From Candidatus Aegiribacteria sp. (GTDB taxonomy: Bacteria; Fermentibacterota; Fermentibacteria; Fermentibacterales; JCC-6), in NCBI GenBank assembly GCA_030620995.1, contig JAUXIK010000015.1:1-51247 (forward strand): a stretch of 51,247 nucleotides of DNA, given 5' to 3'. The notes under the pieces are model-generated. The model did no database searches and was not told the origin of the DNA. It saw nothing but the letters and a program-made list of their open reading frames with translations. Of this stretch, positions 1 to 8,477 are shown piece by piece. Positions within the stretch are counted from its first letter, which is position 1; each line of letters opens with the position of its first letter. A program made the position numbers and the translations under genes.

Positions 1-104
1 CAAGATGTGGCCAGCAACTCGGAAACCCGTTTAATCACTTTAATTGTGTTATCAGGAGGATCATCGAAGAAAGTTCGATAATGTATCATGATGCCCCGCC
101 ATTC
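1..104 (-). repeat. Dispersed C-terminal-tail repeat, copy A
   Basis: One of six related ~100-bp stretches in the first 13.4 kb. Read on the minus strand it is an open frame of about 34 codons containing residues like IMIHYRTFF, DNTIKVIK and ELLATS. The usual terminal TGA would fall just outside the window start. The frame is open but no start or upstream coding part is seen. The insertion sequence at 131 sits about 27 bp beyond its 5' edge. The function of the parent protein is unknown to me. Confidence 0.7.
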
Positions 105-130
105 AACGCCGGGCATAACTTACTTAACTA

Positions 131-148
131 GTGCCCATCCAGAATAGC
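131..148 (+). repeat. IS left terminal inverted repeat
   Basis: GTGCCCATCCAGAATAGC. It matches the right end in the core ATCCAGAA and in the outer GTG, and is directly preceded by TAACTA. Confidence 0.8.
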
Positions 149-202
149 ATATCCTATTAATAAATAACTCATTAGCATGATATAGCAAGGCGCATTTCGG
201 GG

Positions 203-231
203 TTGACAAAATCCTGAAAAAACGCTATATT
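203..231 (+). promoter_or_regulatory. Transposase promoter
   Basis: A consensus -35 TTGACA (203-208) and a -10 TATATT (226-231) are separated by 17 bp, about 50 bp upstream of the transposase ATG. This is one of the best sigma-70-type promoters in the window. An AAAGGA ribosome binding site follows at 267-272. Confidence 0.75.
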
Positions 232-283
232 TCGTTACCACACAAACAGATAGGCAATTTTCTCTGAAAGGACAAACTCCAAA

Positions 284-1603
284 ATGCGCCAAAAACAAAA
301 CGTTCAATTACCTCTTGCAGTTCCCGCCTCAAATCATCCAAGAGCTCAGCTCCTGGAAAAGATCAGCAGAATCATTAATGAGAATCCTACATTTGAGGAA
401 TTAGTTTGGCAAGACCTGAGGTCAGGAAAACAGAACCATGGGAATCATGGATTAACGGCGGAACAGCTACTCAGGCTTACGGTACTCAAGCACCTTGAAC
501 AGTTCACTTACGATGATCTGCTATTCCATCTGAATGAGACTCCTATCTATCAGTCATTCTGCAGGATCGGAATAGGTGGAAAGATTCCATCCAGATCTGC
601 TGTCGCTGATGGAATAAAGGCAATTAAACCTGAGACATGGGAGATGGTTTTAAAGAGGCTTGTACGGTATGCCGCTGAGATGGGAATTGAGAAGGGTCGT
701 GAAGTTCGAGGTGACTGTACCGTTGTTGAATCAAACATTCCCAAGCCTTTTGATTCAGTTCTGCTTTACGACAGTATTCGGGTGATTACCCGGATACTGA
801 AGCAGATTGGATTCAGTGGATATCATGACAGAACCCGTTCTGCGAAGAGGCGTGTGGATGAGATCAGGAACTGCAGGGGTGAGAGGAAGCGCCGAGGGCG
901 CTACGAGGTTTTGCTGAGAATAACCGGTGAAGTGATTGGTTATGCTCGATCTTCAATTGAAGAGATAGTTGCCAATAGACTTGAATGTCCATCGGATACG
1001 GCATGCAGGTTGTCCAGACATATCGGTATGGCTGAAGGGGTGATGGATCAGACTTACAGACGGATGGTTCTGGGTGAGTCAGTTCCGGCTTCTGAAAAGA
1101 TAATCTCCATCTTCGAACCTCATGCGGATATCATCAGGAAGGACAGGCGGGACACTTATTACGGTCACAAGGTATATCTTACCGGGGGTAAATCAAATCT
1201 GGTTCTTGACTGCATGATACTTGATGGAAATCCTGCTGACAGTACTCTTCCGGTTGAGATGATCATACGGCAGAAGGACATCTATGGCCGGGTTCCGTTG
1301 AAAGCTGCCTTTGACGGAGGATTCGCATCCCATGGGAATAATGATGATATCAAAGAACTTGGTGTTAAAGATGTCTGCTTCTCGAAGAAACGTGGAATGA
1401 AGATCGAGGACATGTGCAGGAGCAAACATGTCTACAGAAGACTCTGGCGATTCAGAGCAGGAGTGGAATCAATAATCTCTTGGCTAAAAAGATGTTTTGG
1501 TCTTGCCCGTTGCATGTGGAAGTCGCATGAGTCCTTCAAGAGCTACGTTCAAAGTTCGGTATTTGCTGCGAATCTTGCGACTGTTGCCCTGTTGATAACC
1601 TGA
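284..1603 (+). CDS. DDE transposase of ISNCY-like element
   Basis: A 439-residue DDE-type transposase that would catalyse cut-and-paste or copy movement of the flanking element. The N-terminal ~110 residues are a helical DNA-binding part (motif LTAEQLLRLTVLKHLEQFTY). The catalytic core shows candidate acidic residues D144 (GDCTVVESN), D344 (AAFDGGF) and E395 (RAGVESIISWLKR), with an inserted basic helical segment around residues 180-260. The start is supported by AAAGGA 12 bp upstream and by the promoter at 203-231. The frame is intact from end to end of the element, so it looks functional. An IS5-related family is the alternative assignment. Confidence 0.9.
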   Translation: MRQKQNVQLPLAVPASNHPRAQLLEKISRIINENPTFEELVWQDLRSGKQNHGNHGLTAEQLLRLTVLKHLEQFTYDDLLFHLNETPIYQSFCRIGIGGKIPSRSAVADGIKAIKPETWEMVLKRLVRYAAEMGIEKGREVRGDCTVVESNIPKPFDSVLLYDSIRVITRILKQIGFSGYHDRTRSAKRRVDEIRNCRGERKRRGRYEVLLRITGEVIGYARSSIEEIVANRLECPSDTACRLSRHIGMAEGVMDQTYRRMVLGESVPASEKIISIFEPHADIIRKDRRDTYYGHKVYLTGGKSNLVLDCMILDGNPADSTLPVEMIIRQKDIYGRVPLKAAFDGGFASHGNNDDIKELGVKDVCFSKKRGMKIEDMCRSKHVYRRLWRFRAGVESIISWLKRCFGLARCMWKSHESFKSYVQSSVFAANLATVALLIT

Positions 1604-1762
1604 ATAGAAACATCTTCCGTTCGTTGAGCTGGAACATCTGTTCAGATGCAGGGGTCTGTCTGCAGTGAGCTTTTACGGGGATACTCCCCAGAAATGCCAT
1701 CCCTGAAGGATGTCAGGCAGCTATTGACGAAAACGCTACACTACGACACATTACAATAAGGC

Positions 1763-1780
1763 CTATTTCTGGATAGACAC
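1763..1780 (-). repeat. IS right terminal inverted repeat
   Basis: Read inward from 1780 this is GTGTCTATCCAGAAATAG, the partner of the left end at 131-148. It is followed immediately by the duplicated TAACTA. Confidence 0.8.
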
Positions 1781-1845
1781 TAACTAACTATTTTGTAATA
1801 TATGATTCGGACCTTAAGTCGAAGATCAAAATGGTGAGTTTACAC

Positions 1846-1889
1846 TGAGCGAGTGTAGCGAGTCGAAGGAAATCCCACCCCCTCCGCCA
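1846..1889 (+). other. tRNA-Ser-like 3' end remnant
   Basis: The 3' part, AATCCCACCCCCTCCGCCA (1871-1889), looks like the last T-stem strand, acceptor strand and CCA of a bacterial serine tRNA. The bases upstream (CTGAGCGAGTGTAGCGAGTC) form a GC-rich palindromic stretch and do not give the partner T-stem, anticodon arm or 5' acceptor, so there is no working tRNA. It may be the scar or attachment-site half left by an element that integrated at a tRNA-Ser gene. Chance resemblance remains possible. Confidence 0.35.
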
Positions 1890-1900
1890 TGACGCAGGAG

Positions 1901-2338
1901 TCATAGGAGATCTGGATGATTGTTTCTCAACCATTCTAAAACGGTTTTCCTGAAATCTTTCACGAACTTGATCAGCTCAGATACATTATCTTTCGTTGCG
2001 CAACCGGCATAGTTATATTCGAGAGTATTCCGCTTCATCCGACAGGCATCAAGATATTCAGCATCCTTTGCCCATTCCGCTCCGAGAATAAGCGATATTG
2101 CCATTATGGTTCGATAGTGATGGGATCCGTGGGCAGGCCTGTATCCTTCAGCTCTGAGAAGCACAGTACAAAGTTTCAGAGCGGCATTGTAGGCGATTCC
2201 AAATTGCCAGTCAGCAGATATTGAACCCTCCGCATCCTGCATATCTCGCTCATTGATAACCAGAAGATTATGAATCTCTTCTCTGCTGGCAGGCTCAACC
2301 TTCAACCAACCGTTATTCTCCCAATTCTTTAAACTCAT
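1901..2338 (-). CDS. HEPN-domain protein (MNT-HEPN module)
   Basis: A 145-residue all-helical protein of HEPN type, the usual ribonuclease partner of a minimal nucleotidyltransferase. Its start overlaps the end of the upstream MNT gene by 26 bp, so the two are translationally coupled. The usual HEPN active site is R-x4-6-H; here the best match is R103-N104 followed by Y108 and Y110 (RNTLEYNY) with no histidine at the expected place. Either the family uses a tyrosine variant or the RNase is inactive. H70, H73 and H74 lie on another loop. In the family, the MNT partner typically AMPylates HEPN to silence it. Assignment rests on context and helix pattern, so the subfamily is uncertain. Confidence 0.75.
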   Translation of the reverse strand: MSLKNWENNGWLKVEPASREEIHNLLVINERDMQDAEGSISADWQFGIAYNAALKLCTVLLRAEGYRPAHGSHHYRTIMAISLILGAEWAKDAEYLDACRMKRNTLEYNYAGCATKDNVSELIKFVKDFRKTVLEWLRNNHPDLL

Positions 2339-2900
2339 TCTGATCCTCTTTTACGAACAACTTGGGTCCCTTGAGGACATTTGTTACGAAATGATCCCCG
2401 GATACTCTCCTTATGAGATATTCTTCCCTGGTCATAATATGAGGATTGATTTCTCTTTCGATCCTCTCTGATACGCCAGAAAGTAACCTGCTTACAGCCC
2501 TTAGTCCGATATCTCCAATTATCATTAGATCAATATCGCTGTTCGCTGATTCCTCACCAGTGGCGAAGGAACCGAAAACAAATGCTACTTCGATTTGAGA
2601 ATCTTCCAGTGCCACTCTCAAAACATCAACCAATCCAGTGGTTTTCAGCACAATCGAGTGGATTTCTTTATAGATCGGATTGTCCCTGTTAGCACAATAG
2701 TAAACTCTGTTGCTCTCTCTTCTACTTGTCACAAGATCAAGACCAGCGAGTTTATTCAATTCCTGTCGTATTGTTGCCTCGGATAATTCAGATCTTCTGG
2801 CTATCTCCCTTATATGCAATTCATGAGGGTTCAATCCGAATAGAATCGTAAAGATCTCTGCACGTGTTCTGGATGAGAGAATTTTAGTTAGCATATTCAT
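2313..2900 (-). CDS. wHTH-minimal nucleotidyltransferase fusion (MNT)
   Basis: A 195-residue fusion. Residues ~10-75 form a winged helix-turn-helix (IREIARRSELSEATIRQELN recognition region and wing RVYYCA), and residues ~88-190 are a minimal nucleotidyltransferase. The metal site motif GSx10DxD is intact (G110-S111, D122, D124). It probably acts as the antitoxin enzyme for the HEPN protein encoded just downstream, and the wHTH probably lets the pair repress its own promoter. A strong promoter (2909-2938) ends so close to the ATG, with no Shine-Dalgarno, that a leaderless mRNA is likely. ATG at 2894 (third codon) is an alternative start. Confidence 0.88.
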   Translation of the reverse strand: MNMLTKILSSRTRAEIFTILFGLNPHELHIREIARRSELSEATIRQELNKLAGLDLVTSRRESNRVYYCANRDNPIYKEIHSIVLKTTGLVDVLRVALEDSQIEVAFVFGSFATGEESANSDIDLMIIGDIGLRAVSRLLSGVSERIEREINPHIMTREEYLIRRVSGDHFVTNVLKGPKLFVKEDQNEFKELGE

Positions 2901-2908
2901 GATGCGTG

Positions 2909-2938
2909 TATATACCTCGCATATGCGTAGTATGTCAA
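2909..2938 (-). promoter_or_regulatory. MNT-HEPN promoter with spacer palindrome
   Basis: On the minus strand there is TTGACA (2938-2933), an 18-bp spacer, then TATATA (2914-2909). The spacer contains the perfect palindrome CGCATATGCG (2918-2927), placed where a bound repressor would block RNA polymerase. The predicted start lies only a few bases before the ATG at 2900. The wHTH of the MNT protein is the obvious candidate ligand; that is inference. Confidence 0.7.
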
Positions 2939-3050
2939 CGTGTAGTTATCAGGTTTCATGCAACCTATCATTAAAAAGATCTGTCAACAATATCAATGAT
3001 TGAATGTACCTGCTTTTTCAAATCGAAACTCAAACAGATACAGGATGTCT

Positions 3051-3153
3051 TCAAGAAGTAGCAAGAAATTCAGTAATCTGTTTAGTCACTTTAATTGTTT
3101 TATCGGAAGATTCAATAAAGAAAGTTCGATAATCGATCAGGGTGCCCCACCAC
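3051..3153 (-). repeat. Dispersed C-terminal-tail repeat, copy B
   Basis: Minus-strand open frame reading WWGTLIDYRTFF, then KTIKVTKQITEFLATS and a TGA stop (3053-3051). It is about three quarters identical to copies A and D. It has no start codon and no coding sequence upstream. The rest of the 2901-3287 spacer holds the MNT promoter and a short IS-end-like sequence. Confidence 0.72.
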
Positions 3154-3210
3154 TAACAATTTGACCTACTATGCTCGTCTCAACCTCTACCTTCTTCAAA
3201 TACTCTTAAT

Positions 3211-3231
3211 GGTTTCTATTTAGAATAGCGC
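3211..3231 (+). repeat. Possible solo IS-end remnant
   Basis: TTTCTATTTAGAATAGC resembles the terminal repeat of the insertion sequence at 131-1780 (ATCCAGAATAGC and TCTATCCAGAAATAG). There is no partner end nearby, so it may be the residue of an older copy or chance. Confidence 0.25.
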
Positions 3232-3287
3232 AAGGACCTTCTTGACAATGATATCCGAGTGCTCTAGTTTTTACAGGAGCCGTTCAT

Positions 3288-4925
3288 ATGAAACTACTGA
3301 GAGTATTACCTGTTATCCTGTTAAGTGTATCCTGCGGAGAAATACCTGTCTCACCCGGATTCCCCCCGCCTCCATGTGTTTTGAACTATGAAGCTGTTGA
3401 AGATTCTTCCGGTGTAGTTCTGACGTGGACGGTTTCAGAGGAGGGATCTTTCAGAGAGTATGAGCTTTACAGGGGATCTTTCTATGAGATTCCTTTGAAT
3501 CCCGATGATGCTGTTCTCCTTGCTTCAATCTCTGATATCAATGATACACTTTACATTGACATGGATATTAACTGGGTTGATACAACATATTACTGCGTAA
3601 AGAATGTAGATACTGAAAATCAATTCAATTGGAGTAACATACTTCAGGTTCGACTTCTGGATAGTCTCGAAACCCTTACTTGTTATGAGATACAGGGGCA
3701 GCAGGATGAATCACCGTATAGCGAGCAAGTAGTTGCTATTACCGGTATAGTGACCTGTGCTTCGAAAGTACTGCCAAACGGTTTTACTATAGTGTCAGAC
3801 TACCCAGGAGGAGCCTGGAGCGGTTTAGTGATCATGAATTCCATGATTGACTATAGCAGAGGTGACAGTCTTCTAATTATTGGTGAAGTTGAGGAAATGT
3901 ACGATATGACTTTGATCAAGCGACCTATGACAGTTGAGCTTATCAGAAGCAACTGTCAGTTACCTGTATCCTTTCCGGTTTCAACATCTGATCTATCTTC
4001 AGCAAACAATCCTGAACAATGGGAAGGTGTTCTTGTCGAAATTTCAAAAGCAGTTGTATCCACTACTACCGGTTCAGGTTTCTTCGCTGATGATGGAACC
4101 GGTCAGTGTGTTATCGGGGACCAAAGTGGTTATTCATACTACCCAAACAGCATGGATACTCTTAACATCACCGGAATAGCACTGCAGGATTACTACTATT
4201 GGACTCTTGAGCCCAGAAACATTGATGATCTCAGTATCAGCTATGCAGGAATTGGCGGAGGCAGTGCAGTAACCTGGAGGTCCTGCGCGGAGATCCAGGG
4301 TCCGAGCTCAACATCACCTTTTGACGGTGAATGGGTGACTGTATTCGGTGTGGCTAGCACAGCCTCAAATGACTATCCGGGAATGACTGGATACTGTTAC
4401 GGCATACCGGAGACATTTACATGCGCCTTTCTGGTTGATCCATTCAACGGAATAAGGCACGGTCTTCTTCTTGAATGGGATCCTGATCAAAGTTGGAGCC
4501 TTCAACGGGGGGACAATGTCTTAATAACCGGATATTGTAGCGAGGATTGTCATGGTAATGCGGACTACTGGACTAATGGTTGGGGCCCCCCAGGCAACAC
4601 TACTGTAAGTGTAGTACATCTTACATGTTTGGGCTCTGCTATTCCTTGTCCTGCTGCTGCTACAGGAAATGAAAATAATGTGACAAGCGAAGATTACGAG
4701 GGAGTGCTAACCGCAATCAATGATGTTGTGGTTATCGACATTCTTGCCTCTCATAAGATCGTTGTCAGTTATGATCAGGGTAATCGTTCCTGCTTAGTTC
4801 ATGATTATCCTTTTTCAGCGGACATAGGTGATACAATCCAGCAGATAAAGGGCATTGTGTGGTATAACAACTGGTATGAATGTTTCATTCTTCGACCCCG
4901 TGACGCTAATGATATTATTCTATAG
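3288..4925 (+). CDS. Exported Fn3/OB-fold lipoprotein
   Basis: A 545-residue exported protein. The leader MKLLRVLPVILLSVSC ends in a cysteine that fits a relaxed lipobox (C16), predicting a lipid anchor. Residues ~30-120 look like a fibronectin type III domain (VVLTWTVSEEGSFREYELYR). Residues ~130-545 contain repeated beta units of the kind seen at the N-terminus of ExeM/NucH-like extracellular nucleases (YEIQGQQDESPYSEQVVAITG, VTVFGVASTAS, GVLTAINDVVV), probably OB-folds. No nuclease catalytic domain is present, so a binding or scaffold role is more likely. GGAG lies about 10 bp before the ATG. No sorting domain is seen at the C-terminus. Exact function unknown. Confidence 0.75.
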   Translation: MKLLRVLPVILLSVSCGEIPVSPGFPPPPCVLNYEAVEDSSGVVLTWTVSEEGSFREYELYRGSFYEIPLNPDDAVLLASISDINDTLYIDMDINWVDTTYYCVKNVDTENQFNWSNILQVRLLDSLETLTCYEIQGQQDESPYSEQVVAITGIVTCASKVLPNGFTIVSDYPGGAWSGLVIMNSMIDYSRGDSLLIIGEVEEMYDMTLIKRPMTVELIRSNCQLPVSFPVSTSDLSSANNPEQWEGVLVEISKAVVSTTTGSGFFADDGTGQCVIGDQSGYSYYPNSMDTLNITGIALQDYYYWTLEPRNIDDLSISYAGIGGGSAVTWRSCAEIQGPSSTSPFDGEWVTVFGVASTASNDYPGMTGYCYGIPETFTCAFLVDPFNGIRHGLLLEWDPDQSWSLQRGDNVLITGYCSEDCHGNADYWTNGWGPPGNTTVSVVHLTCLGSAIPCPAAATGNENNVTSEDYEGVLTAINDVVVIDILASHKIVVSYDQGNRSCLVHDYPFSADIGDTIQQIKGIVWYNNWYECFILRPRDANDIIL

Positions 4926-4977
4926 TGAAATCCTGAATTTCAACAGCTTCTACATGTCTGTCTGGACAACATTGCAT

Positions 4978-5018
4978 CACGCACAGAAAAAGTTCGATAA
5001 TCATTCAAGATGCCCTGC
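4978..5018 (-). repeat. Dispersed C-terminal-tail repeat, copy C (fragment)
   Basis: About 41 bp matching only the core of the family: on the minus strand GILNDYRTF, without the tail or the stop. It lies in the 4926-5168 spacer before the beta-helix gene, which otherwise shows nothing recognisable. Confidence 0.5.
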
Positions 5019-5168
5019 TATGAAGCTGAACAACTCATCGCGGGTCTTATTTATTTATGGTGTTTACGGCACCACAGCTTTCAAAGCACCCTCTACCGAT
5101 GCATAATCTCTACCTGCATTCTGTTGACATTCAGCCTATTATCAGCGATACTCAATTTGAGGTTAGAC

Positions 5169-6704
5169 ATGAAATGGTTTATTATCATCCTCACATCCAG
5201 TATAGCATTCTCAGCTACTTACTTCGTACCAGGAGACTACCCCACCATTCAAGAAGCGATTGATGCTACATCTGATGGAGACACAGTACTGGTGTTTCCC
5301 GGTACATATGTCGAGAATATCACCTTCCTTGGGAAGGATATCACCGTCATCAGTAAGAGTGGACCCCTTAAAACTATTATCAATGGTAACAATTCTGGAT
5401 CTGTTGTCTGCTTTCAGAATAACGAATCATCTGCAGCAGTACTTATGGGATTTACAATCACAAATGGCAATGCCACTGAGGGAGGAGGAATTCGGTGCGA
5501 ATCAGCCTCCCCTACGATTATTGATAACATAATAATTGGAAATGGAACAAATTGTATTGGCGGTGGCATAGCCTGCTTCGATGGTTCTCCCCTTATTTGC
5601 GGTAATATCATCTTTGGCAATTGGGCCTCAGAAGATACTGGAGGAGGTGGAAAAGGTGGTGGCATCTACGCGGATGGCTGTTCGCTCAACATCATATGCA
5701 ACCTGTTCGAGAGCAACGAAGCCAGCCGGTATTGGGACTACTCCAGTGGGGGTGGCATCTATGCAACTAATTGTTCTGGAGTAATTGCATGTAATGTATT
5801 CTTGTACAACGATGCCTGTACGGGATCTGGAGGAGCCATCTCATTGTGGAAATGCGATGGAGTGTCTATCATCAATAGCGTCATTGCAGAAAACCATGCA
5901 GGTAGTAAGGGTGGTGGCATTGTCTGTTCTAATAGCCCAGACGTCTGTATCCATAACTGCACCATCACTGAGAATCAAGCCATATGGGGTTCTGCTCTTA
6001 TGTGTCATGGAGGTATGTTGCTTCCATGTAGTGTTTCGGTGTTGAACTCCATCATTTGGTCTAATGGACCAGCAGAGGATATACGACTATCATGGAATGT
6101 TTATCCTGTGATACTGGATATTGCCTATACTGACCTGGAGGACGGCCAAGAAGCAATAGTGATGGAATCAGGAAGCATATTGTACTGGGGTCCAGGGATG
6201 ATCGATATTGATCCTATATTCGTTTTTGGTCCTCTTTCCCATTATCATCTCTCAGATGGTATTTCTCCTTGTATCGATGCGGGACATCCCGGTACGATGT
6301 ACTTCGACCCAGAGGACCCTGAGAACCCCGGATATGCACTTTGGCCTTCTCTTGGCTTTCTAAGAAATGACATGGGAGCTTATGGTGGAGGAGGAGTCGG
6401 TTACTGGCTGGCAGTGGAAGAAGGGGAGAATCCTATACTCGAGCTTTCCGCAACGATGTATTGTTATCCGAATCCCTTTATGGGGTCTGCTACTATCGTG
6501 TTAGAGCTTTCCGAACCCGGATATGCCTCTGTACAGGTATATGACCTCTCCGGACGCCGTATCAAAACCCTCCTCAAGGAGGATATGATCAACGGTCCTA
6601 TATCCTTCGTTTTCGACGGTAGTAGTCTTCCATCCGGTGTTTACATTGTCATGCTTCAGGCAGAGGAGTACTCCATCTCTCACAGGCTGGTTCTGTTTCG
6701 TTAG
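5169..6704 (+). CDS. T9SS-exported right-handed beta-helix protein
   Basis: I start the protein at ATG 5169 (511 residues), because MKWFIIILTSSIAFSA is a good signal peptide and GAGG lies just upstream; the frame is open back to 5010 but without a leader. Residues ~20-400 are a right-handed parallel beta-helix of the pectate-lyase/DUF1565 type: YPTIQEAIDATSDGDTVLV at the cap, then repeated GGGI turns (SGGGIYATN, KGGGIVCSN). The last ~85 residues are a T9SS type A sorting domain (YPNPFMGSATIVLELSEPG, YDLSGRRIK, SGVYIVML). Probably a surface polysaccharide-binding or -cleaving protein; no catalytic site was identified. Confidence 0.88.
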   Translation: MKWFIIILTSSIAFSATYFVPGDYPTIQEAIDATSDGDTVLVFPGTYVENITFLGKDITVISKSGPLKTIINGNNSGSVVCFQNNESSAAVLMGFTITNGNATEGGGIRCESASPTIIDNIIIGNGTNCIGGGIACFDGSPLICGNIIFGNWASEDTGGGGKGGGIYADGCSLNIICNLFESNEASRYWDYSSGGGIYATNCSGVIACNVFLYNDACTGSGGAISLWKCDGVSIINSVIAENHAGSKGGGIVCSNSPDVCIHNCTITENQAIWGSALMCHGGMLLPCSVSVLNSIIWSNGPAEDIRLSWNVYPVILDIAYTDLEDGQEAIVMESGSILYWGPGMIDIDPIFVFGPLSHYHLSDGISPCIDAGHPGTMYFDPEDPENPGYALWPSLGFLRNDMGAYGGGGVGYWLAVEEGENPILELSATMYCYPNPFMGSATIVLELSEPGYASVQVYDLSGRRIKTLLKEDMINGPISFVFDGSSLPSGVYIVMLQAEEYSISHRLVLFR

Positions 6705-6755
6705 AGGGCGTCTTCTGCCGGAGCCACAATCCAAAACAAGAAAACCTGGTGATTA

Positions 6756-8477
6756 TCATCTGCTAATACTAAAGACTCCGCACTTATTAAAGTCAAAGTA
6801 TCGACAGGTACACCAGATTTCCGTTAACTTCGGAAGTGAAATCATATCGATGACGTCAACATATTCCATTCCCTCTTCGTAAACCACATCACCTGTGTAG
6901 ACCAGGTTTTCTGTATTGTAAACCGCCATGGGTTCAGGATTTGTGTATAGATAGGCGTAAATAGTGTCCTGCACCTCCACTAGCGAGACATTATCATGGA
7001 ATGGAAGATCCACTGAATACAGCATCGCAAGGCTAATGGGGTCGCACCGATAGAAGGCTCCGGCTTCTGAAACGAAACAAAGTTCCCCGTTCGATGAAGC
7101 CAGAATTTGACCATGCACATCGAAAGAACTGTACGCCATAATTTCATACGTGACCGGATCCACCCTCCTCAGGCCACCACCAACCCCCCAGATGTAGGCA
7201 CCGATGCCCTCCAACATCTGTCCCTCTGAAAAAGAATAGTTACGAGTGTCTACAATCTCCAACATCGAGAGGTCAAGAACCAGCGAGCTGGAGCTACCCT
7301 CAGGGTGAATAAGTGCGGTGCCGCTATAGGGAATAACCAACATTCCATCACATACCCAGTCCACAATCACTCTATCCAATCGGTTCAGAGTTAACTCGTC
7401 ATAAAGACCAAGAATCTTAGATCCAGCAACGGTTAACCATGATATCAGCACAGCGTTCATTCCGGGCACATGTACGAATTCAAAGCATTCCTCAATGCTA
7501 AGAGTCTGGCTTGTCATGTTTTCAGTACACATACTTCTTAGGTGGGTTATATAGTAAGGTGGTTCTGGGTTGGATATCACCTCCACGAAGAAGACGTACT
7601 CCCCGCCCCAAGATGGTGTAAATGTTCCTTCAATTATCTGGTACCTATCAAAAGAATAGAGGCCCATCCAGGTTTGATCCATTCTCCACGGCAATCCATA
7701 GTCGTTTATGTACGCAAGCATATTGCTTTTGACGCTGAGATCCTGTGTATCAGTCGTGGTTACCTGGTAATACCTTGTCATATACACCGGAATCACTGAA
7801 TCCACGAACGTGGTGTCCTGCGCTCCATAGAAGATTCCCAGCGTATCCCCGTGAAGCGACCCGCTGTACTGTCGCCTTACCAACGTGTAATAGGAGAAAT
7901 CCTCATCCGGACAAGTAGTCCAGGTAAGAATGCAGCGCCCCATTGGCAAATCGACCGCGGAGATCTGCGATGGCGTAGGCAACTGTGACAAAGGAGTGGT
8001 TATGCTTCCCTCATCGCTCCAATGTACTGTAGAATCGGAGCTAAGAGCTGTTACCGCATAGTAATATGTGATTGCCCACTGTAGGGAGTCAGAATCTACG
8101 AGGAGTGTATCTGTGGTTGTTCCTATAATCCTGTCGCCGGAGCCGCCGGATGAGATACCAGGTTCAGTGGATCTGTGAAGGGTATAATTCAGCACTGTCT
8201 GATCTACTGGAGATCTCCAGGTTACTGTTACCTCGCAGTAAGATTCATCTTTGCCCCGGGCGCACCTTCTTTCCAGTTGGCAACTGACAGCAGGCCGTTC
8301 TTTACTGCCTATTGAGTCACCGGTGAAAATAATGGAGACGATGGTGAAGTTGGGTGGTATGAGCCCGGAGGGGTTGTCGACACAGCTCATAACCCCGATG
8401 ATGATCACAGCAATGAGAAAAGAGGTGATAATAGCAGTTCCAGAAAAGGGTCGCCAAAATCCGCAGAATACATTCAT
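6756..8477 (-). CDS. Fn3-domain lipoprotein with propeller-like C-terminus
   Basis: 573 residues from ATG 8477, chosen over the upstream TTG at 8495 because GGGAGGG stands just before it. The leader has a hydrophobic stretch (IITSFLIAVIIIGVMSC) ending in a VMSC lipobox, so it is probably a lipoprotein. Residues ~75-260 hold two fibronectin type III domains (EVTVTWRSP, TYYYAVTALSSD; CILTWTTCPDEDFSYYTLVRR). The remainder shows short repeated beta-strands like a beta-propeller (GGLRRVDPVTYEI, GAFYRCDPISLAML). It converges on the beta-helix gene with ~50 bp between. A surface binding protein of unknown ligand. Confidence 0.78.
   Translation of the reverse strand: MNVFCGFWRPFSGTAIITSFLIAVIIIGVMSCVDNPSGLIPPNFTIVSIIFTGDSIGSKERPAVSCQLERRCARGKDESYCEVTVTWRSPVDQTVLNYTLHRSTEPGISSGGSGDRIIGTTTDTLLVDSDSLQWAITYYYAVTALSSDSTVHWSDEGSITTPLSQLPTPSQISAVDLPMGRCILTWTTCPDEDFSYYTLVRRQYSGSLHGDTLGIFYGAQDTTFVDSVIPVYMTRYYQVTTTDTQDLSVKSNMLAYINDYGLPWRMDQTWMGLYSFDRYQIIEGTFTPSWGGEYVFFVEVISNPEPPYYITHLRSMCTENMTSQTLSIEECFEFVHVPGMNAVLISWLTVAGSKILGLYDELTLNRLDRVIVDWVCDGMLVIPYSGTALIHPEGSSSSLVLDLSMLEIVDTRNYSFSEGQMLEGIGAYIWGVGGGLRRVDPVTYEIMAYSSFDVHGQILASSNGELCFVSEAGAFYRCDPISLAMLYSVDLPFHDNVSLVEVQDTIYAYLYTNPEPMAVYNTENLVYTGDVVYEEGMEYVDVIDMISLPKLTEIWCTCRYFDFNKCGVFSISR

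Larger units (their letters stand above)
131..1780 (+). mobile_element. Complete ISNCY-like insertion sequence
   Basis: A 1650-bp element bounded by imperfect inverted repeats (left GTGCCCATCCAGAATAGC, right end read inward GTGTCTATCCAGAAATAG) and flanked on both sides by the 6-bp direct repeat TAACTA (125-130 and 1781-1786), which I read as the target-site duplication. It carries one transposase gene with a good promoter just inside the left end. The matched ends, intact gene and preserved duplication suggest a recent, possibly still active, insertion. The family name rests on the look of the transposase, not on a database search. Confidence 0.88.
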
